From: Symbiodinium natans
Taxonomy: Eukaryota; Sar; Dinophyceae; Suessiales; Symbiodiniaceae
Assembly (NCBI GenBank): GCA_905221605.1
Contig: CAJNDS010002001.1
Location: 1,065,001-1,129,000 of the forward strand
Direction: 5' to 3'
Length of the DNA stretch: 64,000 nucleotides
The translations under genes were made by a program, and so were the position numbers. Each line of letters begins with the position of its first letter. Position 1 is the first letter of the stretch. The notes beneath the pieces are model-generated. The model was not told the origin of the DNA. It ran no database searches and saw nothing but the letters and a program-made list of their open reading frames with translations. Positions 48,722 through 58,229 of this stretch are shown here, piece after piece.

Positions 48722-50140
48722 CTACTGCATTTTCAGAAGTATGTTTGCATTCGGAGCAAAAGCTCGGAGTACTGCCGACGCAGGACTCGCAACTGCCCCT
48801 TGTGAGTCGGCCAGGACAAAAGATCGACACTCGAGGTGCCCACTGCGTTCTCTCATCGCTTGCACGCATTTGACCATCAACAGGGACACAGGCCAGCTAC
48901 AAGAAGCCAAAACAGGGCAAGGTAGGTCATTCCAATCGCTTGGGTTGAGGAGCTGCAGGTGCCAGGACGGCCAGCCAACAGTGACGGGTGGATGCGCAGC
49001 CCTTACAGCCAGGAGATCATTGTAGGCATATACAGTGAACGGTGTGCCCACCGGCCAATCTACCAGGGCACAGCACGGAGGGACAGGTAGGTGACTAAGT
49101 TGCGAAACAGCGAAGACCCCAAGGAGATCTGGCTGCAGGCGGTTCGGGCACAAAGCACATAAGGCAGGGAAAAGTTGAGTGGTAAGTTGGAGAGTATCCC
49201 CTTCAAGAGCTTCTTGTCGAAAGGGGGCAACGCACCAAACGATTTGAATCCTACAGCCTTGATGTTGAGTAACGCGCACAAGGGTGAGATTGGCAACAAG
49301 GCCAGCATACCTTACCCTACAACGAGAAGCTGCTTCACGGACTGACCAAGGGGCAGGCACGTGACGCTGCAAGGTGGACTGTGTGCGAGGCCATAGACTG
49401 CCACAGTGGCCCTCTGCCTGCGGGTGAGGAGAATCCATTTGGGCAGGCCAATGATGCTCATGAGCAAGTCGCCCGCCCAGGAGCTGCCTTGCAGGAGTTT
49501 GATTGGCAAAGTCAGCTGTAAACGGTGAACGCAGTCGGAGGAAGCGGAGGCTCGCGAGTGGGAAGTCTCCAACTGCATGGACGTCGTAAGTGCATTCGTC
49601 AAGAGGCGTGACTCCAAAGAACGCTCCGGCGTGTTCCCCCGTGGGAATCGCAAAGAAGGGCATTCCCCTCAGACCTTCCAAGAGAAGTCGGAACCAGTGC
49701 GAATTTACTGATGCAAGACAGGCCACAGACTGGATAGCCAATTGGCACCAATGAAGCATGTGCCAATGAAAGTCTAAGCCGCCCGAGACCTGGCCGATCT
49801 TTATTTCTTGTCTTATGCTCCAACTAAGCCAAGCCTGGAAGGCATCAGCGGCATTTTCAGTGCCATGAACACTCTGCAATGGCAGGGCAAGAACAACCTT
49901 GATGTTGCAGAGATCCACAAGAAGGCGTTGCGCGACTGACGATGTCAGTCTTTGCACAGGGTCCTCGCCACCTCCGCAAAGAGGAATTAGAGGGTCATTG
50001 CCTAGGACCAGCGTCAAGGCCACCGGGGACAAATCCAAGGACAGAGCTTGCGGCAGAGCAAGAGTACGGGCGTACTCAAGCTGCCTTGGGTCGCTGTCAA
50101 GGCAATCTTCCTCTGTTGACATGCTCAAGTTGGGCCGCAA
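48722..50140 (-). CDS. 472-aa cluster protein, intact member of a paralogous pair
   Basis: A 472-aa frame with no recognised family. Its C-terminal ~115 residues (LVDWPVGTPFTVYAY ... RERSGHLECRSFVLADSQG ... AFAPNANILLK) are clearly shared with the neighbouring frame at 50,286-51,233 (LVDWPVGTVFIAVAF ... RQRSGYLESRAFVLCDEQG ... AFHEDARVLLK). The N-terminal ~180 residues (ALTLVLG, VVLALPLQSVHG, CQLAIQSVACLASVNSHWF) similarly match the frame at 51,052-51,570. So the two genes arose by tandem duplication inside the cluster. Cys and Trp content is high. No signal peptide, and no catalytic motif was identified. Confidence 0.62.
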   Translation of the reverse strand: MRPNLSMSTEEDCLDSDPRQLEYARTLALPQALSLDLSPVALTLVLGNDPLIPLCGGGEDPVQRLTSSVAQRLLVDLCNIKVVLALPLQSVHGTENAADAFQAWLSWSIRQEIKIGQVSGGLDFHWHMLHWCQLAIQSVACLASVNSHWFRLLLEGLRGMPFFAIPTGEHAGAFFGVTPLDECTYDVHAVGDFPLASLRFLRLRSPFTADFANQTPARQLLGGRLAHEHHWPAQMDSPHPQAEGHCGSLWPRTQSTLQRHVPAPWSVREAASRCRVRYAGLVANLTLVRVTQHQGCRIQIVWCVAPFRQEALEGDTLQLTTQLFPALCALCPNRLQPDLLGVFAVSQLSHLPVPPCCALVDWPVGTPFTVYAYNDLLAVRAAHPPVTVGWPSWHLQLLNPSDWNDLPCPVLASCSWPVSLLMVKCVQAMRERSGHLECRSFVLADSQGAVASPASAVLRAFAPNANILLKMQ

Positions 50141-50285
50141 GGCAACGAGTCGTATAGTGTGGCGGCAGGAAAGTGACGTCGCGGGGCAGCCTCAGACTCC
50201 CATGAGCCAAAGCACTACTACGCTAGTGTGAGCCAAAAGGCGGCAAGAAGGCGTTACCAATGCAGCAAAGCCAGCCGTCCTAGCA

Positions 50286-51570
50286 TCAAAGTAGGCTGTG
50301 GGAGGCGGAGACCAATCTAAACAGGTGACCTTCGAAGGTGAGGCACTTGTACTTAAGAAGCACCCTCGCATCCTCATGGAACGCTGTTTGGATTTTGGTG
50401 CACGTGTCCGCAACAAAGCCCTGTTCATCGCAAAGTACGAAAGCCCGACTTTCAAGGTAACCACTCCGTTGCCGCATGTGTTGCACAATTAGTATTTGCA
50501 GCATTAGGACCGGCAGCATTGGATCGATTGTGAGATTGAGAGGGAGCATCCCATCAGGCGGATTGACAATACAGAGGCGCCTACTAAAGTAAGACCCTAC
50601 CAGGACCGGATGCGCCTCTACCATGTGCTCAAAGGAGGGGAAGGCAACAGCAATAAAGACCGTGCCAACAGGCCAATCAACAAGAAAGCTGACTAGAGGG
50701 ACAGCAAAAGTCAGTCCCTGGACAACTACTTGGATTTGCACCAGATTGAGATCAAGTCGGAAGGCCATGTTTTCCAGGAGGAGCGGAAGAAGTTCAGCGC
50801 CTAGTTGGGTAGAGTCGAGGAGGTACCACTCTCCGTGCGTGTAGGGTGAGCAACACATGGTGTACTTGAGCATACATCCAAACTCGAGTCCAACTTCAAC
50901 GAGGACGAAGGTGGCGATTTGGCCAACGAAAGCACAGGTCGCACCAAGACCCTGTTCGTGAAAGGCGCAGGCCGTTTGGGTGGTGAACTGGTACTCTTGC
51001 ACTCGTGGCGCACCGGTGCCATTCTCGGCTGGGAGGGGCCCAGAGGGGCGTTTAAGAACGCCAGGCCAAAAACCATGGTGGGTGGCACGAGCAAGCAGGG
51101 TGGGAGGTGACCTTTGGTATGCGAGAAGAGGTGCATGAAGACGGAAAACAGGCAGACAGGACAGCGAGCTCAACCGAAGAAAAAAACACCTCGTAGCTGC
51201 CCAGGGTGGTAGTGGCAATTCTGCAAGATGCATGCAATGTTACCGGGAGCGCAATTATATACGCCTGCCCGATGTGGCCAGCAAGTACATTATGCCACGC
51301 CACACTCACTGAACCCATAGCGCGCAGAGTTTGCAACCCCCATTGCTGCCACTCAAGGCATCCGCATCCATCTATCTCCCTTAACTTTATATCGGCATCC
51401 AAGTGTGCACGAATGGAGACCGTGCCAGCCAGCTGCATAATGCAAAAGGCGAGACTGGACTCCACGGTGCAGAATTTGTTGTCATACGAGAAGAGGCAGG
51501 GCGAAGTATGGATGGAAGAGCCAAGAATCTTCCTAAGATGATCCGGCGCCAAATCCAGACAGAAGGCCAT
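50286..51570 (-). pseudogene. Frameshifted paralog of the 472-aa protein
   Basis: Two overlapping minus-strand frames together cover the length of the adjacent 472-aa protein. The upstream frame (start 51,570, MAFCLDLAPDHLRKILGSSI) matches its N-terminal part; the downstream frame (to 50,286) matches its C-terminal DWPVGT...RSGYLE...FVL domain. The switch lies around 51,200-51,240, where the first frame loses resemblance and the second begins. Either a single indel has broken the gene or the shift is programmed; I see no obvious slippery heptamer, so a disabled copy is more likely. A sequencing error is also possible. Confidence 0.58.
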
Positions 51571-51917
51571 TGCGCGGGTTAAGGGTCAGTGCTCCCATAA
51601 CGAGCGCTTGAGCAAAATAACTGTCACGCATGTGCCAACTATATTCGGATGGGGAGGGGTAGGTGATCACAATGTTAGCAGTGATCAAACAACGAAGCAA
51701 ATAACAGAGGAGCACGTAAAGGTACGAGTACCATAAGCGGCAATAAAGCCCACCGAGCACAAAGTACAAGGGGCAACCACACCCTCACTCAGTGGACACA
51801 TTGGCACATAGCTCCACTGTCTGCGAACAGATGGCCAAAGTGAGGTGGGTCCAGCCAGGGGCATTAAAGCCAATAACGTGGCTCTGGATCTATTGTGTGA
51901 GAAGAAACAAGGTATGA
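51571..51917. other. Spacer with weak small frames
   Basis: Minus-strand frames of 78-81 codons (51,533-51,769 and 51,685-51,930) overlap each other and contain hydrophobic stretches (LYVLLCYLLRCLI), but have no homology support. At most one could be a small membrane protein. Confidence 0.3.
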
Positions 51918-52523
51918 CTACCACGGCCAAAAGAAGTGATAGGGGAATTGTTCACACTCACACAGTTCACGGGCAATGACTGTTGCTCTTGGCGTTAAGA
52001 CCTGGAGCAATGCCTCTACCCTACCCCATCCAGTTTTGTGCCCGATTAAAGCCCCGACAACTCGTGAAGACCACTTGGGGGTCAAAGAAAAGTGCTCCGA
52101 AAGTGATTGGGCAAGCGCACGTTCTCCAACGCACGAGATGGCACGGAGATTTGGTGCACTTATTTTCCATAGCATTGACACGGTAGCGCGAGGTTGAGTG
52201 GCAGCGTCCAGCCTTGCAATGACTTCAATGAGAGTCCATGCAAGTAGGAGTTTTTCCTCATCCAGATCTTCGACAATCTCGTGAATGATCAGTGGATTAC
52301 CAAAGGCGACGCCTCGATATAAACGATCTTTATGGTACGGGGAAAGGGCTTCGTTCGACTTGCTTTCCTCTGAGAGAGCCACGAGGATCGCTCCCGCTGC
52401 CGCAGGGAGAACTGTGAGTTCGAAGTCAGCTGTGCTGGAATGACTACCAATGGCTTCATGGTAACGCCAAGCCAGGAGGCAGCGTGTGGCGGCCAGCATG
52501 TTTGGTTGTGCCCGGGCGTTCAC
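51918..52523 (-). CDS. Hypothetical 201-aa cluster protein
   Basis: A 201-aa frame (start MNARAQPNML) only 68 bp downstream of the stop of the RNase H-polymerase ORF and on the same strand, as expected for one transcription unit. Ala- and Leu-rich helices dominate (LPAAAGAILVALSEE, EEKLLLAWTLIEVIARLDA, CVGERALAQSLSEHF). A LLLAW motif resembles HLLLAWRF of the 230-aa protein, but the similarity is too short to claim homology. No catalytic motif. Function unknown. Confidence 0.5.
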   Translation of the reverse strand: MNARAQPNMLAATRCLLAWRYHEAIGSHSSTADFELTVLPAAAGAILVALSEESKSNEALSPYHKDRLYRGVAFGNPLIIHEIVEDLDEEKLLLAWTLIEVIARLDAATQPRATVSMLWKISAPNLRAISCVGERALAQSLSEHFSLTPKWSSRVVGALIGHKTGWGRVEALLQVLTPRATVIARELCECEQFPYHFFWPW

Positions 52524-52591
52524 AACTGGTCTGAGCCAAAGGTGTCGCCATCACGAAAGAGGGAGGGTGGTTGAAATGGGGACTACACGCA

Positions 52592-55036
52592 TCACAACGA
52601 GGGGGGTGTTACCCACAATCCCCTACGCGGAACAGCTGTAACATCAACGCGTCTCCTTTTATCGTCTCTTTGCCTCTCGACCTCTAGTATATCCTGAACT
52701 TCCAGGATAAGGCGCTTGGACACCCTGTTGGTGGTTGCCTTTGGGCGCTTTGGGAGAGCAGGGCTATGACACGCGATACCCGCAGCGTTTAACGCATCAA
52801 CTGCCGCATTAAATTCACTCTTCGTGGTGGTAATAGCAAAGACATCTTGTAGGTTAGCAAATTCCTGGTTAGGTGTGACCTGTGGATGACAGTGCTGCCC
52901 CACCTGGATGAGCTGAACCAACGCTTCAGTAGCCCCTTCGATGAAGGGCGAAACTGCGTTTCTATTTTTGACGTACACCCCGTCATGTACCCAAAGCACT
53001 GTGCCTGCGCAGTACGGGAGCATTGCAGCGAGCCCTTTTCGCATTACGAAGCTTTCCGCAGCTTCAAGTGCAAAAGTTGCCCAATTCCTGTTGTTGACCC
53101 TTGCATCCGGTTGGTAAAAAGGGATTCCTTGCTGGATCATAACCTGGAGGGTAGCTTTAGCCTGCACCAAATGTGCAAGAAAACTTGCCAAGGCAGGGGG
53201 GATGGCATAAGCAGCAATACTACCTTCATAAACATGCCGAAGGAAAGCATTGCTGTCCATTCCAACTGCTCTTTGCAACAAGTGCTTGGTTTGCACTGTT
53301 TGTGCTTTGGGCGCGCGTGCAAGGTGACTACTAAATAGCTCCCTGGCTTCAAGCAACGTTGGGAGGGGTGGGTGAGTAGGGCTGTGACATGTAAGGAGGC
53401 GCAAAAGCGTATAATGCGCACCTTTCATGTCGATTTCAATTGCGTTCGGTCCGATGGCCAAGAAACGTGTTAGCCTTTTACTCGTTTGCCAGTGCCGTAT
53501 GGCATAATATCTACCCTGTGGGTGCAAAGATGGCCTTCGATACTGGACCAGCCCTGGCCACGTTGTATCAAGCTCGGGGGGAGGCTTGATCCGATTGTAG
53601 AGGCAAAACCGCAAAAGCAGTTCCGGATTCCAAAGTGGGGGGGCTTCAAGAGAAATAGTTTCAGCTCCGGAATGCAAATCCTGTAAAGCTTGCAGGTGCC
53701 ATTGCTTGGAAGGCAACAGAATAGGCGGAAAGCACTCAGTGTTTATTTGCATATGAGGCTGACCCTCACCCGAGTCAAAGAAGACATCTTCATGAAGGGG
53801 TGCTTCGTAGCGGAGACTGCTAGCAGCGATTCCTGCCAGGTGATCAGCGACTTTGTTGCCGACGCGAGGGACGTATGACCAATGCACTGTAATGGGTGTG
53901 TGCGTTAACTTTTGCCACATGTTGTCCAGTTTTCGCACTAGGTCTTCCCTATGTAGTCTCAAGGCACCAGCAAAGTGCTTTACAATGTTGATGCAGTCGC
54001 CCTGAAGGATAACCTCCCTAATTTGATTGCTAGCAGCTAGAGATAATGCCTTGTCTAACGTTGCGTCAGCGGCGCATATTTCCGCAAACATAGAATCTGG
54101 ACAAGGCTGGAGTGGGATGGCAATCGTTTCAAGAATTACCGGGACTGGTCCGGGCGACCATACGATACCACCCGCACCACCGATACCTTCTTGCACGTGG
54201 CAGCTGCCGTCAAATTGAGCAACAAGGTGGGTATCTTTGACAGGTTTTAACTCAACAATAAGTGGAGTACCTGCAGGGATTGGCCTTAACGCCGTAACTT
54301 TAAGGTGCAGATTGCCGCAATGACACATTTTAGGCCATAGAGCAACATTAGGGACGCCAAGGGTCTGTTGATACATAGGTGCAAGCAAGTAATGCTGTGC
54401 ATCTAATGTTGCTAAGACATCCCCTATATTGGCATTCCTGGGGGAGACGGTAACACCTTGGGCGCTTGCTTTAATTAAGGCAGAAAGGGGATGCTTGACC
54501 TCAATATGGAGTCCTCCGTCGTTGCAACAGGGCTTGCAGCGTTCCGTGTCAACCCACCATGCCGGTAATGCTTTGGGAAGTAACATCCTCGGGATGGTAT
54601 TCCAAAGACGTGACGCGAGCTTGGGTATGTTACTGATGTGTTTTGCCCGTTGCGGTGTCTCACACCATCCAGGGTGCCAGGTGCATTGCTGTTCCATAGT
54701 ATATCTTCTTATGGTCGCAATCCATGCTAATAGGACGGCACAGAATTTCTTGTCAATCCCTCCCTCAACATTGATCTTAGGAAGGGCAGTGTGACACAGG
54801 GAGTCAAACGAGGCAGTGCCAGCATATCCCAATGTGACTAGGACAATAAAGAGGGAGGCTTTGGTGACCACACAAGCCGTAAGCCAATGCTCTGTTGTGT
54901 TTGCTCCCAGCCCACAGAGCAGGCAGTGGCTTTGGATGAAAGTACACTGGTGCTCATTGGGTATAGCTGCTCTGTAAGTAATAGTTCTAGCCGGAGCACC
55001 AGGCATTGCCGCACATTGCAGGAGTGGTGCTTGGTT
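52592..55036 (-). CDS. RT tail - RNase H - family-A-like (tvPol-like) polymerase fusion, 5'-truncated
   Basis: The in-frame Met is at 55,006 (804 aa), but the frame stays open upstream to the retroelement junction, so this is probably the C-terminal part of a longer protein. Residues ~28-50 (CLLCGLGANTTEHWLTAC) resemble the Cys/His finger that follows many non-LTR reverse transcriptases. Residues ~255-395 are an RNase H: QFDGSCH (~262), FAEICAAD, LQGDCIN and VPRVGNKVADHLAG, giving the D-E-D-D set. From ~490: GRYYAI...KRLTRFL, then IEIDMKGAHYTLLRLL (~523), and VLWVHDGVYV (~672). A D-containing motif A and an HDG motif C are what I expect of the tvPol/prim-pol-like relatives of family A polymerases described from viruses and mobile elements. 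The polymerase call is inference; the RNase H call is firm. Confidence 0.72.
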   Translation of the reverse strand, partial: NQAPLLQCAAMPGAPARTITYRAAIPNEHQCTFIQSHCLLCGLGANTTEHWLTACVVTKASLFIVLVTLGYAGTASFDSLCHTALPKINVEGGIDKKFCAVLLAWIATIRRYTMEQQCTWHPGWCETPQRAKHISNIPKLASRLWNTIPRMLLPKALPAWWVDTERCKPCCNDGGLHIEVKHPLSALIKASAQGVTVSPRNANIGDVLATLDAQHYLLAPMYQQTLGVPNVALWPKMCHCGNLHLKVTALRPIPAGTPLIVELKPVKDTHLVAQFDGSCHVQEGIGGAGGIVWSPGPVPVILETIAIPLQPCPDSMFAEICAADATLDKALSLAASNQIREVILQGDCINIVKHFAGALRLHREDLVRKLDNMWQKLTHTPITVHWSYVPRVGNKVADHLAGIAASSLRYEAPLHEDVFFDSGEGQPHMQINTECFPPILLPSKQWHLQALQDLHSGAETISLEAPPLWNPELLLRFCLYNRIKPPPELDTTWPGLVQYRRPSLHPQGRYYAIRHWQTSKRLTRFLAIGPNAIEIDMKGAHYTLLRLLTCHSPTHPPLPTLLEARELFSSHLARAPKAQTVQTKHLLQRAVGMDSNAFLRHVYEGSIAAYAIPPALASFLAHLVQAKATLQVMIQQGIPFYQPDARVNNRNWATFALEAAESFVMRKGLAAMLPYCAGTVLWVHDGVYVKNRNAVSPFIEGATEALVQLIQVGQHCHPQVTPNQEFANLQDVFAITTTKSEFNAAVDALNAAGIACHSPALPKRPKATTNRVSKRLILEVQDILEVERQRDDKRRRVDVTAVPRRGLWVTPPSL

Positions 55037-55039
55037 AAC

Positions 55040-55248
55040 TTACCGCTTGTTCCAAACTGGGTTTGAACCCAAAAGCCCAAAGCTAAACCTGAAGAATCGC
55101 AGAGCACATACAGAAGCTGCGTGTCCCACACATTTTTCATCAGTGGGCGAGTCAATGATCGCATTCTCGCATGTGCCGGTGCACACACCACGGTGCACAT
55201 ACATTGCACATGTGTCTCACCATACCCTATAGAACCTCAAGCCCCCTT
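55040..55248 (-). repeat. Split direct repeat B2 (element 3' end)
   Basis: 209 bp from cttaccgcttg to aagccccctt, matching 55,569-55,777 base for base as far as I can compare. Its outer edge contacts the RNase H-polymerase frame. Confidence 0.92.
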
Positions 55249-55360
55249 TGAGGGCGAGGCAACTGTACATGCAACACTAGTGTGAGTGCCGATAGCATAC
55301 AGGGAGTTGAAGCCGCATCAGCGGGCCCTGTTTTGTCATGCCCTGGGTGGGCCGGGTGGG
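55249..55360. other. 112-bp spacer between A2 and B2
   Basis: Unique in this window; not found after A1 (63,874 downward). In classic elements A2 and B2 abut, so this may be the terminal junction region. Holds a gggtgggccgggtggg run. Confidence 0.5.
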
Positions 55361-55568
55361 TCAAAATTTTTGCACTGAGCTGTGGAGCCAGCGCTGCAAA
55401 CACAGATCTCCAGCAAGCGAAGTTCCGCAAATTGCTGTTCGTAAAAATCAAGCATGACAGCAACAGAAACCTTTTGGGTTGCAAACCACGAACAAACGGC
55501 CCACACCGTTTTTCGAAGAGCCGATATGGAAGCAAGCGGTAAAACACCATTCGCTCGCGAACAGTAAG
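55361..55568 (-). repeat. Split direct repeat A2
   Basis: Begins tcaaaatttttgcactgag on the plus strand. Its first 126 bp are identical to 63,875-64,000; the remaining ~82 bp should continue in A1 beyond the window. Confidence 0.92.
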
Positions 55569-55777
55569 CTTACCGCTTGTTCCAAACTGGGTTTGAACCC
55601 AAAAGCCCAAAGCTAAACCTGAAGAATCGCAGAGCACATACAGAAGCTGCGTGTCCCACACATTTTTCATCAGTGGGCGAGTCAATGATCGCATTCTCGC
55701 ATGTGCCGGTGCACACACCACGGTGCACATACATTGCACATGTGTCTCACCATACCCTATAGAACCTCAAGCCCCCT
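55569..55777 (-). repeat. Split direct repeat B1
   Basis: Same 209 bp as 55,040-55,248. It abuts A2 directly and overlaps the stop region of the RT ORF. Confidence 0.92.
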
Positions 55778-58229
55778 TCTTAGCCGAAAGACCAAGGCAG
55801 ATGGCATCCAGGTGCTCGGACACATCGGAACACGGAGCACTTGTGCCACCCCACAGCAATTGCTGGGTCACCAGTCTTGACGGGTGGTCTGCGCAGTTCG
55901 ACGGGGAAGGGACCCGTGAGAACCAAGGGATGAACTCGCACCCCACCTCCAAGCCAACAAACATAGTAAGCAGATTTTTCACTATTGGGGACCTGCCCCG
56001 ACAGGAAATCAAAATATCCCTAACCGCATTGTTGTCGATGAAAGCCACAACAGGTGAATGCGCAACCCTTTTGCCCCAAAGGCGGAACGCAAGCAGCAGT
56101 GCAACAAACTCCGCCTCCATTATAATCGTGTCCTTGTTAAGCTCACCCAAGAGCTTGCGGGCATCCCTGTCAAGGGCATGAGAGAAACCAGCAACCAACA
56201 CACCCTTGTCATCAAACAGAAGGCCACCCACGCCGCAAGGCAGGGTGGGATCATCTTTCGAGTATGACGCATCCGTGAAAACATACCAGGTTCGTTGCTT
56301 GCTAACCTGCACTAATCGAGGGCGGCCGCTTTCCAACATGTCAACAAGCGAACTGAAGGTGTCGATGCACTCATCCGGCAGGTCGGGAGGGGCACAACCG
56401 TGGGCGTACTCCGAAAGCAGTTGCAAGCAAAATTTGCTCTGGCGTCCAAACAGCTGGCCACTCGCAAACTGAAGTTTTCCCCTCAGCTTGAGAGCTTGAG
56501 GCACACTCATACGCCGGTCTTGCTGGGCCTGCTTCATTGTCTCAACAAGGAGATGAACTCTCTTCTCCGTATTGCAAATAGTCACCCGACCCAAGTGGGC
56601 ACTTGATAGCACTATGTCAACCCCTAGTGCACAAAAGGCCTCGGCGAACGGTACATCCTTCTTCCCACCCTGGGCGAGGTCCCATCCCAACAAGGCGAAG
56701 AGCAAGGTGATTGTTTGGTGTACATTGGCCACCTGTGTGCCTTTAGCCACCGACACAAAGTCATCGAAGTAGTGGGACCAGCAAAGGGCGAAAAAGGATG
56801 CACCTAGGTGCCAGATCGAATTAACGGCTCGCAGAAAAGTTGACACGGACTTGACAGCCCCGAAAGGGAGGGCGTGAAGCTGGAACACTACTACCCTCTT
56901 CAGGTCAGGATCCCACAACCCAATGTACGAGGCCCATGCCCCCGTAGGGTCCAGTGCCAATTGTCTATAGGCACTGACCAGGTCATAGAACCTTCCTTTG
57001 AGACTACAACCCGGCAGCACTCGCATCAGAGACAGGCACATACCCGCAATGACGTCAACTGTCTGGGGACGCACAGTCTCCAATGTCTCGACGGAGCCAT
57101 TGATTCCTGACCCCGAGAAGTCGTCAATCAACCTGATCTTCCCATCCTGCTCGATCCCAAACCTTCGAGACACGATGGCATCAGGTGGCAGCTGGTCCAC
57201 CTCGATGGGACCGGACAACCAGCCCCTGTCGCGCTCCTCAAGGGTTTTCGTTTGGACCTCGCGATCGAGGGACTCCCCCTGGGACTTAATAGTGGACAAC
57301 AGGGCTGCCCTAGATGTGGGGGCATCTCTTTTGAGCTGCTCAACCGTGACCGACGCCGGCTTGAACTTTGGAGCGAACATATCGGGCACCGGGCCCCCCA
57401 GGTTAGTACCTGAGATCACTTCATCAAAGATGGCCACATCATCATAGGAAGCCTCAATCATCATTGCCTTCCACAAGAGGAGACGCTTAGGCTTGAGAAT
57501 CGTCGAGACCTGTTTGTGCATAGACGCCTTCAGTGCATCTTCCTCACTTCTGAGGTCTTGTGCAAGCTTGAGCCACTTTGCAAACTGTCGCGCCCTCAAC
57601 GCGCACAGCTCCGACTCTGTCATCGAAGCATGGGTGCACACCGCGTCTTTGAGAACCTGTGGCAAGGCGACCTCGAGAGTTCTAGGATGGCCAGCCTTGA
57701 CTGCCTCACGGACAAACTGTTCCGGGGAAAAGGGAATACCCCAAACAAGCTCGTTCCAGAGCTCAGAACCAGCACTACAACCCTTGCCCCCGGAGCCACC
57801 ACTTGAACTCCCCTGCTTAACCGGGACCACTTGTAGCAGTTGGGCTTCGGCCGGCACCGAGCGTTCGGGGCAGACGGCCACTATTGGCAGGGGCCACGAG
57901 TCCTTAAGGCGGGCACGCAGGGGGACAGGACACGAAACACGTGGAGGGATTCGTACTCGCAAAATGCGAGCATGTTCGGGCACACGGGGCCCCGTCACCG
58001 AGGCCTTCGGCTGACTACCAACTTGGCCACGGACAAGCGACAGCTGGAGGCCTGCGGGTGGGAGCGTGCGGGGCGGGCAGGCCTGAAAGAAAGCTTGGGC
58101 CAGAGCACGGGCCAAGGGGAGTGGATATGCAGCCTCCAGGGACGTGGAAAAACCGTTATAGGTGCGTCTGGAGCCACCCCCCAAGGCAAATGACGTGGGG
58201 CGCAAGGGTGCCCCGGGCAGGATTTGCAT
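55767..58229 (-). CDS. DIRS-like reverse transcriptase - RNase H
   Basis: An 820-aa frame. N-terminal ~300 residues are Pro/Arg-rich, then helical. RT core: FYDLVSAYRQLAL (motif A), LPFGAVKSV (motif B), HYFDDFVSV with YFDD near residue 485, then GKKDV and LRGKLQFASGQLFG. The RNase H follows: VFTDASYS (~651), IMEAEFVAL, VAFIDNNAV and NCADHPSR, giving the expected acidic residues. This matches the DIRS/YR retroelement type of RT rather than LINE. Its start overlaps the 3' end of the dioxygenase-methyltransferase ORF by about 235 bp in another frame, so expression by frameshift or internal start is required. All core motifs look intact. Confidence 0.92.
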   Translation of the reverse strand: MQILPGAPLRPTSFALGGGSRRTYNGFSTSLEAAYPLPLARALAQAFFQACPPRTLPPAGLQLSLVRGQVGSQPKASVTGPRVPEHARILRVRIPPRVSCPVPLRARLKDSWPLPIVAVCPERSVPAEAQLLQVVPVKQGSSSGGSGGKGCSAGSELWNELVWGIPFSPEQFVREAVKAGHPRTLEVALPQVLKDAVCTHASMTESELCALRARQFAKWLKLAQDLRSEEDALKASMHKQVSTILKPKRLLLWKAMMIEASYDDVAIFDEVISGTNLGGPVPDMFAPKFKPASVTVEQLKRDAPTSRAALLSTIKSQGESLDREVQTKTLEERDRGWLSGPIEVDQLPPDAIVSRRFGIEQDGKIRLIDDFSGSGINGSVETLETVRPQTVDVIAGMCLSLMRVLPGCSLKGRFYDLVSAYRQLALDPTGAWASYIGLWDPDLKRVVVFQLHALPFGAVKSVSTFLRAVNSIWHLGASFFALCWSHYFDDFVSVAKGTQVANVHQTITLLFALLGWDLAQGGKKDVPFAEAFCALGVDIVLSSAHLGRVTICNTEKRVHLLVETMKQAQQDRRMSVPQALKLRGKLQFASGQLFGRQSKFCLQLLSEYAHGCAPPDLPDECIDTFSSLVDMLESGRPRLVQVSKQRTWYVFTDASYSKDDPTLPCGVGGLLFDDKGVLVAGFSHALDRDARKLLGELNKDTIIMEAEFVALLLAFRLWGKRVAHSPVVAFIDNNAVRDILISCRGRSPIVKNLLTMFVGLEVGCEFIPWFSRVPSPSNCADHPSRLVTQQLLWGGTSAPCSDVSEHLDAICLGLSAKKGA

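Noticed and set aside
51533-51930. Two small hydrophobic minus-strand frames as membrane proteins
   Set aside because: They overlap each other, have no paralog in the cluster, and hydrophobic frames of this size arise by chance; kept only as a note in the spacer.
55249-55360. Spacer between A2 and B2 as a target-site or solo insertion
   Set aside because: No flanking duplication or match elsewhere in the window; it cannot be interpreted without other copies.
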